NCBI RefSeq assembly: GCF_001422405.1
Contig: NZ_LMMV01000025.1
Location: forward strand, 169,311-233,310
DNA length: 64,000 nt
Reading direction: 5' to 3'
Origin: Pseudorhodoferax sp. Leaf267
Lineage (GTDB): Bacteria > Pseudomonadota > Gammaproteobacteria > Burkholderiales > Burkholderiaceae_C
Shown one piece after another: positions 17,501 to 25,813 of the stretch; positions within the stretch are counted from its first letter, which is position 1; every line of letters starts with the position of its first letter. The notes under the pieces are model-generated. The model made no database searches. It was given only the letters and a program-made list of their open reading frames with translations, and was not told where the DNA came from. The position numbers and the translations under genes are program-made.

Positions 17501-18029
17501 CATGGCCGTCAACGTCAGCCCGCGGCAGTTCCGCCACCCGGACTTCGTGGCCCAGGTCGGCAGCGTGCTGGGCCGCACGCGTGCCGACGCGCGCCTGCTG
17601 AAGCTGGAGCTGACGGAAAGCCTGCTGGTCGAAGACATCGACACCACCGCCGCCAAGATGGCCGCGCTGCGAGCCCATGGCCTGGGCTTCGCGCTGGACG
17701 ATTTCGGCACAGGCTACTCGTCGCTGCGCTACCTGCAGCGGCTGCCGCTGGACCAGCTCAAGATCGACCAATCGTTCGTGCGCGACGTGGTCGAGGACGC
17801 CAACGACAGCGCCATCGTGCGCACCATCATCGGACTGGCCGCCACGCTGAACCTGCAGGTCATGGCCGAGGGCGTGGAAACCGCGGCGCAGCGCGACTTC
17901 CTGCTGCAGGCCGGCTGCCGCGCCTACCAGGGTTACCTGTTCAGCCTACCGCTGCCGGAAGACGGCATCGTCGCACTGCTGTCGCCGCCCGCGCCCACGT
18001 CCGGCGACACCTCGACCAGGCAGTCGTAG
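14583..18029 (+). CDS. PAS/GAF sensor diguanylate cyclase-phosphodiesterase (GGDEF-EAL)
   Basis: About 1148 residues. Domain order is PAS (about 5-110), PAS with PAC (about 115-250), GAF (about 275-425), GAF (about 440-590), PAS (about 600-710), GGDEF (about 720-880), EAL (about 895-1140). The cyclase site is intact (RLGGDEFVVML) with the product-inhibition site REID five residues upstream. The EAL domain has EALVRW and DDFGTGYSSL with KIDQSFV, so it is probably active too. There is no membrane segment, so it is a cytoplasmic sensor. The ATG at 14583 is preceded by GAGGGAA; a GTG at 14454 would add 43 poorly conserved residues. Its 3' end overlaps the convergent oxidoreductase frame by 97 bp. 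Confidence 0.92.
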   Translation: MTFGQIGVTPADACMALDRAGCVLDANAQAARLLQRSVASLAGKPVHAAFGEPEESVFATECAWALQERCSVAFEAYAVHLKLWIELHARPLGDDGLELRFRDVSRRKQASDALRQSDERLRHLIRAMADAVWDWDLVASTVWWSEGVHALLGGHPVGWFGGGQAWIEHVHPEERDRVRQRLGAALAGSAENWADDFRLQRLDGSYAQVSSRGFLIRDGKGVVRRMVGGMTDVTLRLQADRELARLSRAQRMLSACNETLIRAESESMLLRGVCRVSVEIGGYAMAWVGYAHDDADKSIDVVAHAGDDANFMKGIAMSWDENGPNGQGPAARTVRSGELVIVEDIAKDPSFAPWLQDSLASGFRGVACLPLRDKERTFGFFYLYAPDVVQIGNDEIALLQELANNLAFGIGNLRAQQQQRSLHAAVLQVAVAVSAATGDAFFLQLVHHMTQAVGARAAFIGRINSQDPAMVQTIAVVVDGQSVGNFMLPLAGTPAEMLLSRTSWYRPAVAAPSPAMARVLGEFRPVAYAGVRLDDSAGQLLGVLITLFDARPAHVDVVNSTLQIFAARAASEIERQDKDRRLRHQASLLDLAQDAIVVHGMDHRVRFWNQGAERLYGWRSTEVDGEFRVTQLYGELEAFEHAAQAVRAHGEWSGELVQMRRDGSTFTVGARWTLVRDEQGQPESVLAIHTDITERKQAEREIQQLAFYDPLTQLPNRLLLMDRLQQALAAGHRTGRGGALLFIDLDNFKMLNDTLGHDMGDLLLEQVAYRLSHCVREIDTVARLGGDEFVVMLEDLGTHDRDVAMQARHVGEKILTALSAPYQLAGNEHVSTSSIGIAPFKGQGCSIGELLKQADIAMYQAKAAGRNTLRFFDPDLQAAVSARAALEADLRLALAHDGLSLHYQPQVDAEGRVTGVEALVRWQHPQRGAIAPSEFVPLAEDTGLILQLGRWVLREACFQLARWADRPETAALTMAVNVSPRQFRHPDFVAQVGSVLGRTRADARLLKLELTESLLVEDIDTTAAKMAALRAHGLGFALDDFGTGYSSLRYLQRLPLDQLKIDQSFVRDVVEDANDSAIVRTIIGLAATLNLQVMAEGVETAAQRDFLLQAGCRAYQGYLFSLPLPEDGIVALLSPPAPTSGDTSTRQS

Positions 18030-20050
18030 AAGGTCGGCGCGCGGCCCATGTCGGTGAGGGCCTGGCTGGTCAGCTCGTTCACGTTGCGCCCGTCCAGCCC
18101 CAGCTTGCGCCACCAGATGCCCAGCCCGTGCACGACGCCGATGCGCGCCCGCGTGGACACCACGGCGCGGCAGCGGTAGGCGCCGCGCGCGTTGAACACG
18201 CGCACGATACCGCCGTCCGCGATGCCGCGCGCTGCAGCGTCGTCGGGGTGGATCTCCAGCAGCTGCTCACCCTCGATCGCGCGCAGGCTGGTTACGTTCA
18301 CGAAGCTGGAGTTCAGGAAGTTGCGCGCCGGCGGCGAGATCATGGCCAGCGGATACAGCGCGCTGCTGCCGATGGCCTCGTGGTTCGGCAGGTGCTGCGG
18401 CAGACCGTCCAGCCCCTGCGCGGCCAGCCGCGCGCTGAAAAACTCGCAGCGGCCCGAGGGGGTCGGAAAGCCGCCGTGCGCGAACGGCGCATCGTCGATG
18501 GCCAGCGGCGCGAAGCCGTCGCGCAGCAACCGGCCGAAGTCCACGCGCGCGCCGAAGGCCATGCGGCACAGCGCCTCGTCGTCGTCCGCGAACGAGGCGT
18601 CGGGAAGCCCCATGCGCCGCGCCAGGTCGCGAAAGATCTGCGTGTTCGGCCGCGCCTGCCCCAGCGGCGCGATCGCCGGGCGGTTCAGCATCACGTCGGT
18701 GTGGCCGTAGGTGCCGTGGATGTCCCAGTGCTCCAGCTGCGTCGTCGCCGGCAGGATGAAGTCCGCGTAGTCCGCCGTGTCGGTCTGGAAATGCTCCAGC
18801 ACCACGGTGAACAGGTCCTCGCGCGCAAAGCCCCGCACCACCTTGGCCGACTCGGGCGCCACCGCCACCGGGTTGCTGTTGTAGACGATGACGGCCTCGA
18901 TCTTCGGCGCGCCCTCGTCCAGCAGCGCATCGCCGATGGTGCTCATGTTGATGGTGCGCGGGCGCCGCCCGGCCAGCAGGTCGGGGCGCTGCAGCGCCGC
19001 GCGGTCGACCGGGAACTGGCCCGAGCTGCTCAGCAGCATGCCGCCGCCGCGATGGCGCCAGGCGCCGATCAGCGCGGGCAGGCTGGCCACAGCGCGCGTG
19101 GCATTGCCGCCGCCGCGGGCGCGCTGCATGCCGTAGTTGAGCCGGATCGCCGCCGGCCCGCCATGGCCGTGGCGGCAGGCGCCGTAGTCGCGCGCCAGGC
19201 GCTCGATCTGCTCCACCGCAATGCCGCAGACCTCGGCCGCGCGCGCGGGCGGCCACTCCAGCGCGCGTGCGCGCATCGCCTCCCAGCCCAGCGTGTGCGC
19301 GCGCAGGTAGTCGTGGTCCAGCCAGTCGTGCACCACCAGCTCGTGCATCAGCGCCAGCGCCAGCGCGGCGTCCGTGCCCGGGCGCAGCGCGATGTGCTCA
19401 TGGCATTTGTCGGCCGTCTCGGTGCGGCGCGGGTCGATGCAGACCAGCCGCGCGCCATCGCGCTTGGCCTGCTGTGCGTAGCGCCAGAAATGCAGGCTGC
19501 TCGCGATCGCGTTGCTGCCCCAGATCAGGATCAATTTCGACTCGGCGAAGAACTCCACCTTCATGCCGACCTTGCTGCCCAGCGTCTGCGTCAGGCCCTC
19601 GGCACCGGCCGACGCGCAGATGGTGCGGTCCAGCAGCGAGGCGCCCAGCGTATGGAAGAAGCGCGCCGCGATGCTCTCGCCCTGCACCAGGCCCATGGTG
19701 CCGGCGTAGCTGTAGGGCAGGATGGCCTCAGGCTCACGCGCGGCGATCGGCGCCAGCCGCGCGGCGATCTCGTCCAGCGCCTCGTCCCAGCTCACGGGCG
19801 TGAACTGGCCCGCGCCCTTGGGGCCGCTGCGCCTGAGCGGCTGCAGCAAGCGGTCGGGGTGGTAGCTGCGCTCTGTGTAGCGCGACACCTTGGTGCACAG
19901 CACGCCGCCCGTGTGCGCATGGTCAGGGTTGCCCTGCACCTTGGTCGCCACGCCGTCGACCACGGTCGTCAGCAGCGCGCAGGTGTCGGGGCAGTCGTGC
20001 GGGCAGGCGCCGCGAACCTGGATGGCTTGCATGGTGTCAGTCGAGTGCAT
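17933..20050 (-). CDS. Molybdopterin oxidoreductase with N-terminal Fe-S site
   Basis: 705 residues, a large-subunit Mo-bisPGD enzyme (COG0243 type). The N-terminal cysteines in GACPHDCPDTCAL and GVLCTKVSRYTER form a plausible [4Fe-4S] site. The later segments WDEALDEIAARL, LILIWGSNAIASSLHFW, VCIDPRRTETADKCHEH and LPATTQLEHWDIHGTYGH are the cofactor-binding regions. There is no Tat signal, so it should be cytoplasmic. No FeS or membrane subunit is adjacent, and the substrate is unknown. The ATG at 20050 overlaps argE by 14 bp; an ATG at 20032 gives a protein six residues shorter and is equally possible. The last 30 residues are antisense to the EAL gene and may be non-native. Confidence 0.88.
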   Translation of the reverse strand: MHSTDTMQAIQVRGACPHDCPDTCALLTTVVDGVATKVQGNPDHAHTGGVLCTKVSRYTERSYHPDRLLQPLRRSGPKGAGQFTPVSWDEALDEIAARLAPIAAREPEAILPYSYAGTMGLVQGESIAARFFHTLGASLLDRTICASAGAEGLTQTLGSKVGMKVEFFAESKLILIWGSNAIASSLHFWRYAQQAKRDGARLVCIDPRRTETADKCHEHIALRPGTDAALALALMHELVVHDWLDHDYLRAHTLGWEAMRARALEWPPARAAEVCGIAVEQIERLARDYGACRHGHGGPAAIRLNYGMQRARGGGNATRAVASLPALIGAWRHRGGGMLLSSSGQFPVDRAALQRPDLLAGRRPRTINMSTIGDALLDEGAPKIEAVIVYNSNPVAVAPESAKVVRGFAREDLFTVVLEHFQTDTADYADFILPATTQLEHWDIHGTYGHTDVMLNRPAIAPLGQARPNTQIFRDLARRMGLPDASFADDDEALCRMAFGARVDFGRLLRDGFAPLAIDDAPFAHGGFPTPSGRCEFFSARLAAQGLDGLPQHLPNHEAIGSSALYPLAMISPPARNFLNSSFVNVTSLRAIEGEQLLEIHPDDAAARGIADGGIVRVFNARGAYRCRAVVSTRARIGVVHGLGIWWRKLGLDGRNVNELTSQALTDMGRAPTFYDCLVEVSPDVGAGGDSSATMPSSGSGRLNR

Positions 20051-21194
20051 GGGTCGAGGCCAGGCCGCGGATGAATTCCTCGCAGCGCGCCAGCTGGTCC
20101 AGGCTCACGTACTCGTCGGGCTGGTGCGCCTGCTCGATGCTGCCCGGGCCGCAGACCACGGTCGGGATGCCGGCGTTCTTGAACAACCCGGCCTCGGTAC
20201 CGAACGCCACCAGCGTCGTGCGCTGCTCGCGCGCCAGGCGCAGCGCCAGCCGCGTGACGGCGTCGTCGGCCGAGCCCAGGAAGCTCGGCACCTCGCAGAT
20301 GGTCTCGAAGCTGAAGCCGGTCTCGGGCGCCACGCGTTGCATGGCCGGCTCCAGCGCCCGTGCGTGGTCGCGCATGCGCTGCTGCATGGCGCGCGCGTCG
20401 GCCGTCGGCAGGTCGCGGAACTCATAACGGAACTCCGCGTCGCGCGGCACCACGTTGTCGGCGATGCCGCCATGGAACTGGCCCACGCTGGCTGTGGAGA
20501 ACGGCACGTCGAAGCCCTCGTAGCGCGGCTCGTTGCGCTCGAAGCCCTCGGCCATGTCACGCAGGCCGGCGACCATGCGCGCCGCCATCTCGATCGCGTT
20601 GACCGACTGCGGCGTGAGCGACGAATGCGCCTCCTTGCCGCGCACGCAGCACTTGTAGCGGTACACGCCCTTGTGCGCGATGGCCGGCACCATGCCCGTG
20701 GGCTCGCCCACGATGCACGCCAGCGGCGCGATGCCGGCGTCGCGCAGGTCGGCGATCAGCTCGCGTGCGCCGAAGCAGCCCACTTCCTCGTCGTAGCTCA
20801 GGGCCAGGTGCACGGCGAACGGCGCCGCGCTATGCGCCAGGTGCTCGGCCTGGGCCAGCGCGATCGCGATGAAGGACTTCATGTCGGCCGAGCCGCGGCC
20901 GTACAGCCGGCCACCCTGCACCGTGGCGGACAGCGGGTCCACCGACCAGTCCTGCCCGTCCCAGGGCACGGTGTCGGTGTGGCCCGACAGGATCACGCCG
21001 GCCGGCTTGTGCTCGCCCAACGTGGCGAACAGATTGGCCTTGGTCTTGTCGGCGTTCCACGTCAGGCGGCTCTTCACGCCGATGCGGGCGAGCAGATCGC
21101 GGGCCAGGTGGATCAGCTCCAGGTTGGAGTTGCGGCTGACGGTGTCCAGCTGCACCAGGGTCTGGGCCAGCTGCAGGGCAGATGTGGAAAGCAT
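20037..21194 (-). CDS. argE: Acetylornithine deacetylase-like M20 metallopeptidase
   Basis: 385 residues, M20 family. The zinc and active-site motifs are visible: SGHTDTVPWDGQDW, GRGSADMKSF and the acid pair in LSYDEEVGC, with EPTGMVP and later FGTEAGLF. ArgE removes the acetyl group from N-acetylornithine in arginine synthesis; many relatives act on other acyl amino acids. The surrounding cluster of amide and peptide hydrolases makes a scavenging role at least as likely as biosynthesis. It is divergent from the next M20 gene across a 68 bp gap, and its 3' end overlaps the oxidoreductase start. Confidence 0.85.
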   Translation of the reverse strand: MLSTSALQLAQTLVQLDTVSRNSNLELIHLARDLLARIGVKSRLTWNADKTKANLFATLGEHKPAGVILSGHTDTVPWDGQDWSVDPLSATVQGGRLYGRGSADMKSFIAIALAQAEHLAHSAAPFAVHLALSYDEEVGCFGARELIADLRDAGIAPLACIVGEPTGMVPAIAHKGVYRYKCCVRGKEAHSSLTPQSVNAIEMAARMVAGLRDMAEGFERNEPRYEGFDVPFSTASVGQFHGGIADNVVPRDAEFRYEFRDLPTADARAMQQRMRDHARALEPAMQRVAPETGFSFETICEVPSFLGSADDAVTRLALRLAREQRTTLVAFGTEAGLFKNAGIPTVVCGPGSIEQAHQPDEYVSLDQLARCEEFIRGLASTHALD

Positions 21195-21262
21195 GCGGGC
21201 ATTGTCCTGCCATCCTCGCTAGACTGCACTGTTTCCGGCACCCCCCGCACAGGATTCCCCTC

Positions 21263-22459
21263 ATGAAGATCATCGACTCCATCGTTGGCCAGGCGGCCGG
21301 CATCGCCGCCATCCGCCGCGACATCCATGCCCACCCCGAGCTGTGCTTCGAAGAGGTCCGCACGGCCGACGTCGTCGCCGCGCAGCTCACGGCCTGGGGC
21401 ATCCCCGTGCACCGCGGCATGGGCACGACCGGCGTGGTCGGCATCGTCAAGAACGGCACGTCGAGCCGCGCGATCGGCCTGCGTGCCGACATCGACGCGC
21501 TGCCCATGCAGGAGTTCAACACCTTCGCCCATGCCAGCCAGCACGCCGGCAAGATGCACGCCTGCGGCCACGACGGCCACACCGCCATGCTGCTGGCCGC
21601 GGCGCAGCATTTCGCGAAGCACCGCAACTTCGACGGCACGGTCTACCTGATCTTCCAGCCCGCCGAGGAGGGCGGCGGCGGCGCGCGCGAGATGATCAAG
21701 GACGGGCTGTTCGAGCAGTTCCCCATGGAGGCCGTGTTCGGCATGCACAACTGGCCCGGCCTGCCGGTGGGCAGCTTCGCACTCAGCACGGGACCGGTCA
21801 TGGCGTCTAGCAACGAGTTCAAGATCACCATCCGCGGCAAGGGCGGCCACGCCGCGCTGCCGCACAACGGCATCGACCCGGTGCCCATCGCCTGCCAGAT
21901 GGTGCAGGGCTTCCAGACCATCATCAGCCGCAACAAGAAGCCTGTGGATGCGGGCGTGATCTCGGTCACCATGATCCATGCCGGCGAGGCCACCAACGTG
22001 GTGCCCGACAGCTGCGAGCTGCAGGGCACGGTGCGCACCTTCACGCTGGAGGTGCTGGACCTGATCGAGGCGCGCATGCAGCAGATCGCCGAGAACATCT
22101 GCGCCGCGTTCGACGCCACCTGCGAGTTCGAGTTCGTGCGCAACTACCCGCCCACCGTCAACCACCCGGCGGAGACCACCTTCGCGCGCGACGTCATGGC
22201 CAGCATCGTGGGTGAAGACAACGTGCGCGTGCAGGAGCCCACCATGGGCGCCGAAGACTTCGCCTACATGCTGCAGGCCAAGCCCGGCGCCTATTGCTTC
22301 ATCGGCAACGGCGACGGCGCGCACCGCGACATCGGCCATGGCGGCGGCCCCTGCACCATCCACAACCCCAGCTACGACTTCAACGACGACCTGATCCCGC
22401 TGGGTGGCACCTACTGGGTGCGCCTGGCCGAGGAATGGCTGGCCAAGCCCGCCGCATGA
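21263..22459 (+). CDS. M20D amidohydrolase, hippurate hydrolase-like
   Basis: 398 residues of the M20 amidohydrolase group that includes hippurate hydrolase, IAA-amino-acid hydrolases and N-acyl amino acid deacylases. Motifs include RRDIHAHPELCFEE, LRADIDALPM, the metal site MHACGHDGHTAM, FQPAEEGGGGA and MGAEDFAYML near the C-terminus. The ATG at 21263 puts RRDIHAHPE at about residue 15, as usual. The stop overlaps the next start in an ATGA, so it is co-translated with the DUF2817 peptidase. The exact amide substrate cannot be read from sequence. Confidence 0.9.
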   Translation: MKIIDSIVGQAAGIAAIRRDIHAHPELCFEEVRTADVVAAQLTAWGIPVHRGMGTTGVVGIVKNGTSSRAIGLRADIDALPMQEFNTFAHASQHAGKMHACGHDGHTAMLLAAAQHFAKHRNFDGTVYLIFQPAEEGGGGAREMIKDGLFEQFPMEAVFGMHNWPGLPVGSFALSTGPVMASSNEFKITIRGKGGHAALPHNGIDPVPIACQMVQGFQTIISRNKKPVDAGVISVTMIHAGEATNVVPDSCELQGTVRTFTLEVLDLIEARMQQIAENICAAFDATCEFEFVRNYPPTVNHPAETTFARDVMASIVGEDNVRVQEPTMGAEDFAYMLQAKPGAYCFIGNGDGAHRDIGHGGGPCTIHNPSYDFNDDLIPLGGTYWVRLAEEWLAKPAA

Positions 22460-23544
22460 TCGGCGTCGTCCAGGCGTTTTCGTCACGCTACGGCGAGGCG
22501 CGCACCAAGTTCCTCGAAGGCGCGGCGCGCGCCGGCATGGCCATCGAATCGTTGCCGCACCCGCTGCCGGGGCGCCAGGGCGAGGCGCTGGCCATGGACA
22601 TCGCGCGCGATGGCCCGACCGACGCCGAGCGCCTGCTCATCGTCACCAGCGCCTGCCACGGTGTCGAAGGCCACTGCGGCAGCGGCGTGCAGGTGTTCGC
22701 GCTGCACGACGACGAATGGCGCGACAAGGCCCGCGCGGCTGGCGTCACCGTGCTCTACGTGCACGCGCTGAACCCGCACGGCTTCTCGTTCACGCGCCGC
22801 GTCACGCAGGAGAACGTGGACCTGAACCGCAACTTCCAGGACTTCACGCAGCCGCTGCCGGCCAATGGCGCCTACGCCGAGGTGCACGCGCTGATGCTGC
22901 CCGCGCAGTGGCCGCCGACCGCGCAGAACGACGCCGCCATCGCGGCCTACATCGCGCGCCACGGCGCCAGTGCGCTGCAGGCCGCCGTCAGCCGCGGCCA
23001 GCATGCGTTTGCCGACGGCCTGTTCTTCGGCGGCACCGCGCCGACCTGGAGCAACGGCGCCTGGCGCCAGGTGCTGCGCCGCCACGCCGGCCGTGCGCGG
23101 CGGCTGGGCTGGATCGACCTGCACACCGGCCTGGGCCCCAGCGGCATCGGCGAGCGCATCTTCGCCTGCCGTGACGACGCCGCCGCGCTGCAGCGCGCAC
23201 GCGCCTGGTGGGGCGCGGGCGTGACCTCCATTTACGACGGCTCGTCGACCTCTGCCCTGCTGACCGGCATGGCCTTCCAGGCCGTCTACGACGAATGCCC
23301 ACAGGCCGAGTACACCGGCCTGGCGCTGGAATACGGCACCGTGCCGTTCGGGGACGTGATGGGCGCCCTGCGCGCCGACCACTGGTTGCACGGGCACCCC
23401 GAGGCCCCGGCTGCGCTGGCCGAGCAGATCCACGCCCAGATGCTGGCGGCGTTCTACACCGACACCGACGCGTGGAAGGGGCAGGTCATCAGCCAGGCGC
23501 GGCAGGCGATGTTCCAGGCCGTGGATGGCCTGGCGGCGGGCTGA
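22456..23544 (+). CDS. DUF2817 M14-like metallopeptidase
   Basis: 362 residues of the DUF2817 family, related to M14 zinc carboxypeptidases. TSACHGVEGHCGSG contains the HxxE zinc ligands; HALNPHGFSFTRR with ENVDLNRNFQDF is the conserved substrate-binding block, and WIDLHTGLGPSGIGE gives the third ligand. The catalytic Glu is probably in the GLALEYGTVPF segment. It begins inside the stop of the M20 gene (ATGA) and ends 3 bp before coaX, which is convergent. Likely role: release of amino acids from peptides or N-acylated compounds in the cytoplasm, since no signal peptide is seen. Confidence 0.85.
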   Translation: MIGVVQAFSSRYGEARTKFLEGAARAGMAIESLPHPLPGRQGEALAMDIARDGPTDAERLLIVTSACHGVEGHCGSGVQVFALHDDEWRDKARAAGVTVLYVHALNPHGFSFTRRVTQENVDLNRNFQDFTQPLPANGAYAEVHALMLPAQWPPTAQNDAAIAAYIARHGASALQAAVSRGQHAFADGLFFGGTAPTWSNGAWRQVLRRHAGRARRLGWIDLHTGLGPSGIGERIFACRDDAAALQRARAWWGAGVTSIYDGSSTSALLTGMAFQAVYDECPQAEYTGLALEYGTVPFGDVMGALRADHWLHGHPEAPAALAEQIHAQMLAAFYTDTDAWKGQVISQARQAMFQAVDGLAAG

Positions 23545-23547
23545 AGC

Positions 23548-24315
23548 TCAGCCCCCGAAGCGGGCCTGGCCCAGCTCAAGGAGCCCGTCGAACAGCAGGT
23601 TGTCCACCAGCTCGAACGAACGGGTCATGTGCGGCGCCATCTTCCAGCCGGCGCCGCCGGTCATGATGCAGGCCGGCTCCTCGCCGCACCGGGTCTGCAG
23701 GTGCTGCACCATGCGCTCGACCGCGCCGGCGATGGCGTAGGTGCCGCCGCTGGTGAGCGCGTCGCTGGTGTTGGTGGGGAAGTCGCACACGTCGCCCGTG
23801 GGCACGTGCAGCCCGGCCGTACCGGATTCCAGCGCGCGCAGCATGATGCCGTGGCCCGGCAGGATCAGCCCACCCAGGAAGGTGCCCTCGGCGTCCACGG
23901 CTTCCACCGTCACGGCCGTGCCCACCATCACCACCACCATGGGCCGCGGACCGTCGCGCCGCAGCACGCGGTGGCGTGCGCCGACCATGGCCACCCAGCG
24001 GTCCGCGCCCAGGCGCGTGGGGTGCTCGTAGCCGTTGCGCAGACCGGCCTCTTCGCTGTTGGAGACCACCCATTGCGGGTTCACGGCCCACAGCTCCATC
24101 TGCTCTTCGGTGCGGCGCTTGAGCGCATCGCCCGCGACCTGGCAGCCCAGCATCTGCTGCGGCTCTTGCAGCGCAGCCCAGCTGCCGTCGGCCAGCTTGT
24201 CGATGTTTTCCAGGAATTCAGCGCCATGGGCGATGAGCTGCGCGCCGGGCCGCGGTGCGTCGTATTGCGCCCACTTGAGCCGGGTGTTGCCGATGTCGAT
24301 CGCCAGAAAGGTCAC
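23548..24315 (-). CDS. coaX: Type III pantothenate kinase
   Basis: 255 residues, standard for CoaX, which catalyses the first step of coenzyme A synthesis and needs a monovalent cation. The phosphate-binding motif [11 protein letters not shown] is at the N-terminus; [27 protein letters not shown] and [12 protein letters not shown] are the other family signatures. The start ATG at 24315 precedes the motif by three residues. It follows the amidase gene on the same strand after 60 bp. In many beta-proteobacteria coaX lies next to birA; here its neighbours are amide hydrolases. Confidence 0.95.
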   Translation of the reverse strand: MTFLAIDIGNTRLKWAQYDAPRPGAQLIAHGAEFLENIDKLADGSWAALQEPQQMLGCQVAGDALKRRTEEQMELWAVNPQWVVSNSEEAGLRNGYEHPTRLGADRWVAMVGARHRVLRRDGPRPMVVVMVGTAVTVEAVDAEGTFLGGLILPGHGIMLRALESGTAGLHVPTGDVCDFPTNTSDALTSGGTYAIAGAVERMVQHLQTRCGEEPACIMTGGAGWKMAPHMTRSFELVDNLLFDGLLELGQARFGG

Positions 24316-24375
24316 GCTTGTCTCCTCCGTGCTGCACGCACTGTGCTGTCTCCGGCCGGCATTATGGGTGCGTGT

Positions 24376-25803
24376 CTACAGCAGCGGGTTCAGGTCGGGC
24401 CGCGCGATCGGCCGCATGCTCTCGTAGGCCCGCGCGGCACGCAGCACCAGCGCGTCGCCGAACATCGGGCCGACGATCTGCAGGCCGATCGGCAGGCCAC
24501 CCTGCGTGAGGCCGCAAGGGATGGTGCAGGCCGGTTGCTGCGTGAGGTTGAACGGGTAGCTGAACGGCGACCAGCCCAGCATGGCCTGCGCGTCCATGGG
24601 CGTGTGGCCGGCCGGCTTGGCGTCGAAGGCCGGCACCGACACCGCGGGTGTCAGCAGCAAGTCGTAGCCGCCCATGAACTGGCGCATCAGCGAGCCGAGC
24701 GCGCCGCGTCGCAGGTGCAGCTGCTGCACGTCCAGCGCGGACAGGCGCGCACCGAGCTGCGCCTCGGCCGCGAAGTCCGGGTCGGTCAACGCCTGCTGCG
24801 CGGGCGTGAGCTGGTTCCAGACCTGCCAGGCGCCCAGGAACCACAGCCCGGTGGTGATGTCCAGCGGGTCATCGAACAGATGGTCCACCTGCTCCACACG
24901 CGCGCCGAGTTCCACGAAGGCCTCGGCGGCGCAGCGCGTCGCGGCGGCCACCTCGGGGTGCACGTCCTTGGCATAGCCCAGCGTGGGCGACCAGGCCACG
25001 CGCAGGCCGCGCACGCCGTCGGCGAGGCCCACCAGGTAGTCGCGTGCGTCGTAGGGCAGGGCGGTCCAGTCGCGCGCGTCGGGCTGCTTGATGCAGTTCA
25101 TGACCGTGGCCGCGTCCATCACGCTCATGGTGTGCGGCCCCAGGTGCGCCACCGTGCCGAACGGCGACAGCGGGTAGGCGGGCACGCGGCCGAAGCTGGG
25201 CTTCAAGCCGAAGTTGCCGCAGAAGGCGGCGGGGATGCGCACCGAGCCCGCGCCGTCCGTGCCGATGGCAATCGGTCCCATGCCCGCCGCCACGGCCGCC
25301 GCCGCGCCACCCGAGGAGCCGCCTGGCGTCTTGGCCGGGTTCCAGGGGTTGCGCGTGATGCCGGTCAGCAGCGAATTGGTCTCGCCCTTGCAGCCGAACT
25401 CGGGCGTGCTGGTCTTGCCCAGGATCACGGCGCCGGCCGCGCGCAGGCGCGCCGTCACGGGTGCGTCCACGTCCCAGGCCTGGTTGGGGTCCACGGTGCG
25501 GCTGCCGCGCAGCGTGGGCAGGCCCTTGGTCAGGATGATGTCCTTGATCGACACCGGCACGCCGTCCAGCGGGCCGATGGGCGTGCCCTGCTGCCAGCGC
25601 TGGGTGCTGGCCTTGGCCGCCTGGGCGGCGCCCTCCGGGTCCATGCGGCAGAAGGCCTTGAGCTTGCTGTCCACGCGGTCCATGCGCGCGAAGACGGCGC
25701 TGGCCGCCTCCAGCGGCGAGGCCTGGCCGGTACGGTAGAGCTGCACGAGCTCGTGCGCGGTGCAGTCGGCAAGGGCGTGCTGGTCGGTGCGGTGGGTGGA
25801 CAT
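24376..25803 (-). CDS. Amidase signature family amidase
   Basis: 475 residues with the Ser-cisSer-Lys triad of the family. The lysine is in PVSIKDIILTKG, and TPGGSSGGAAAAVAAGM and IGTDGAGSVRIPAAFCG carry the two serines. The C-terminal segment LPIGLQIVGPMFGD is standard. The family hydrolyses aliphatic and aryl amides; some members are GatA, but no gatB or gatC is nearby, so a catabolic amidase is more likely. It starts 10 bp after the M81 gene and is probably in the same transcript as the ABC importer. Confidence 0.9.
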   Translation of the reverse strand: MSTHRTDQHALADCTAHELVQLYRTGQASPLEAASAVFARMDRVDSKLKAFCRMDPEGAAQAAKASTQRWQQGTPIGPLDGVPVSIKDIILTKGLPTLRGSRTVDPNQAWDVDAPVTARLRAAGAVILGKTSTPEFGCKGETNSLLTGITRNPWNPAKTPGGSSGGAAAAVAAGMGPIAIGTDGAGSVRIPAAFCGNFGLKPSFGRVPAYPLSPFGTVAHLGPHTMSVMDAATVMNCIKQPDARDWTALPYDARDYLVGLADGVRGLRVAWSPTLGYAKDVHPEVAAATRCAAEAFVELGARVEQVDHLFDDPLDITTGLWFLGAWQVWNQLTPAQQALTDPDFAAEAQLGARLSALDVQQLHLRRGALGSLMRQFMGGYDLLLTPAVSVPAFDAKPAGHTPMDAQAMLGWSPFSYPFNLTQQPACTIPCGLTQGGLPIGLQIVGPMFGDALVLRAARAYESMRPIARPDLNPLL

Positions 25804-25813
25804 GGGGCCTCCT

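Noticed and set aside
16901-20074. A very long plus-strand open frame of more than 1000 codons
   Set aside because: It runs through the GGDEF-EAL gene in another frame and antisense through the oxidoreductase. It is Arg/Ala/His-rich and has no family motif; a GC-rich shadow.
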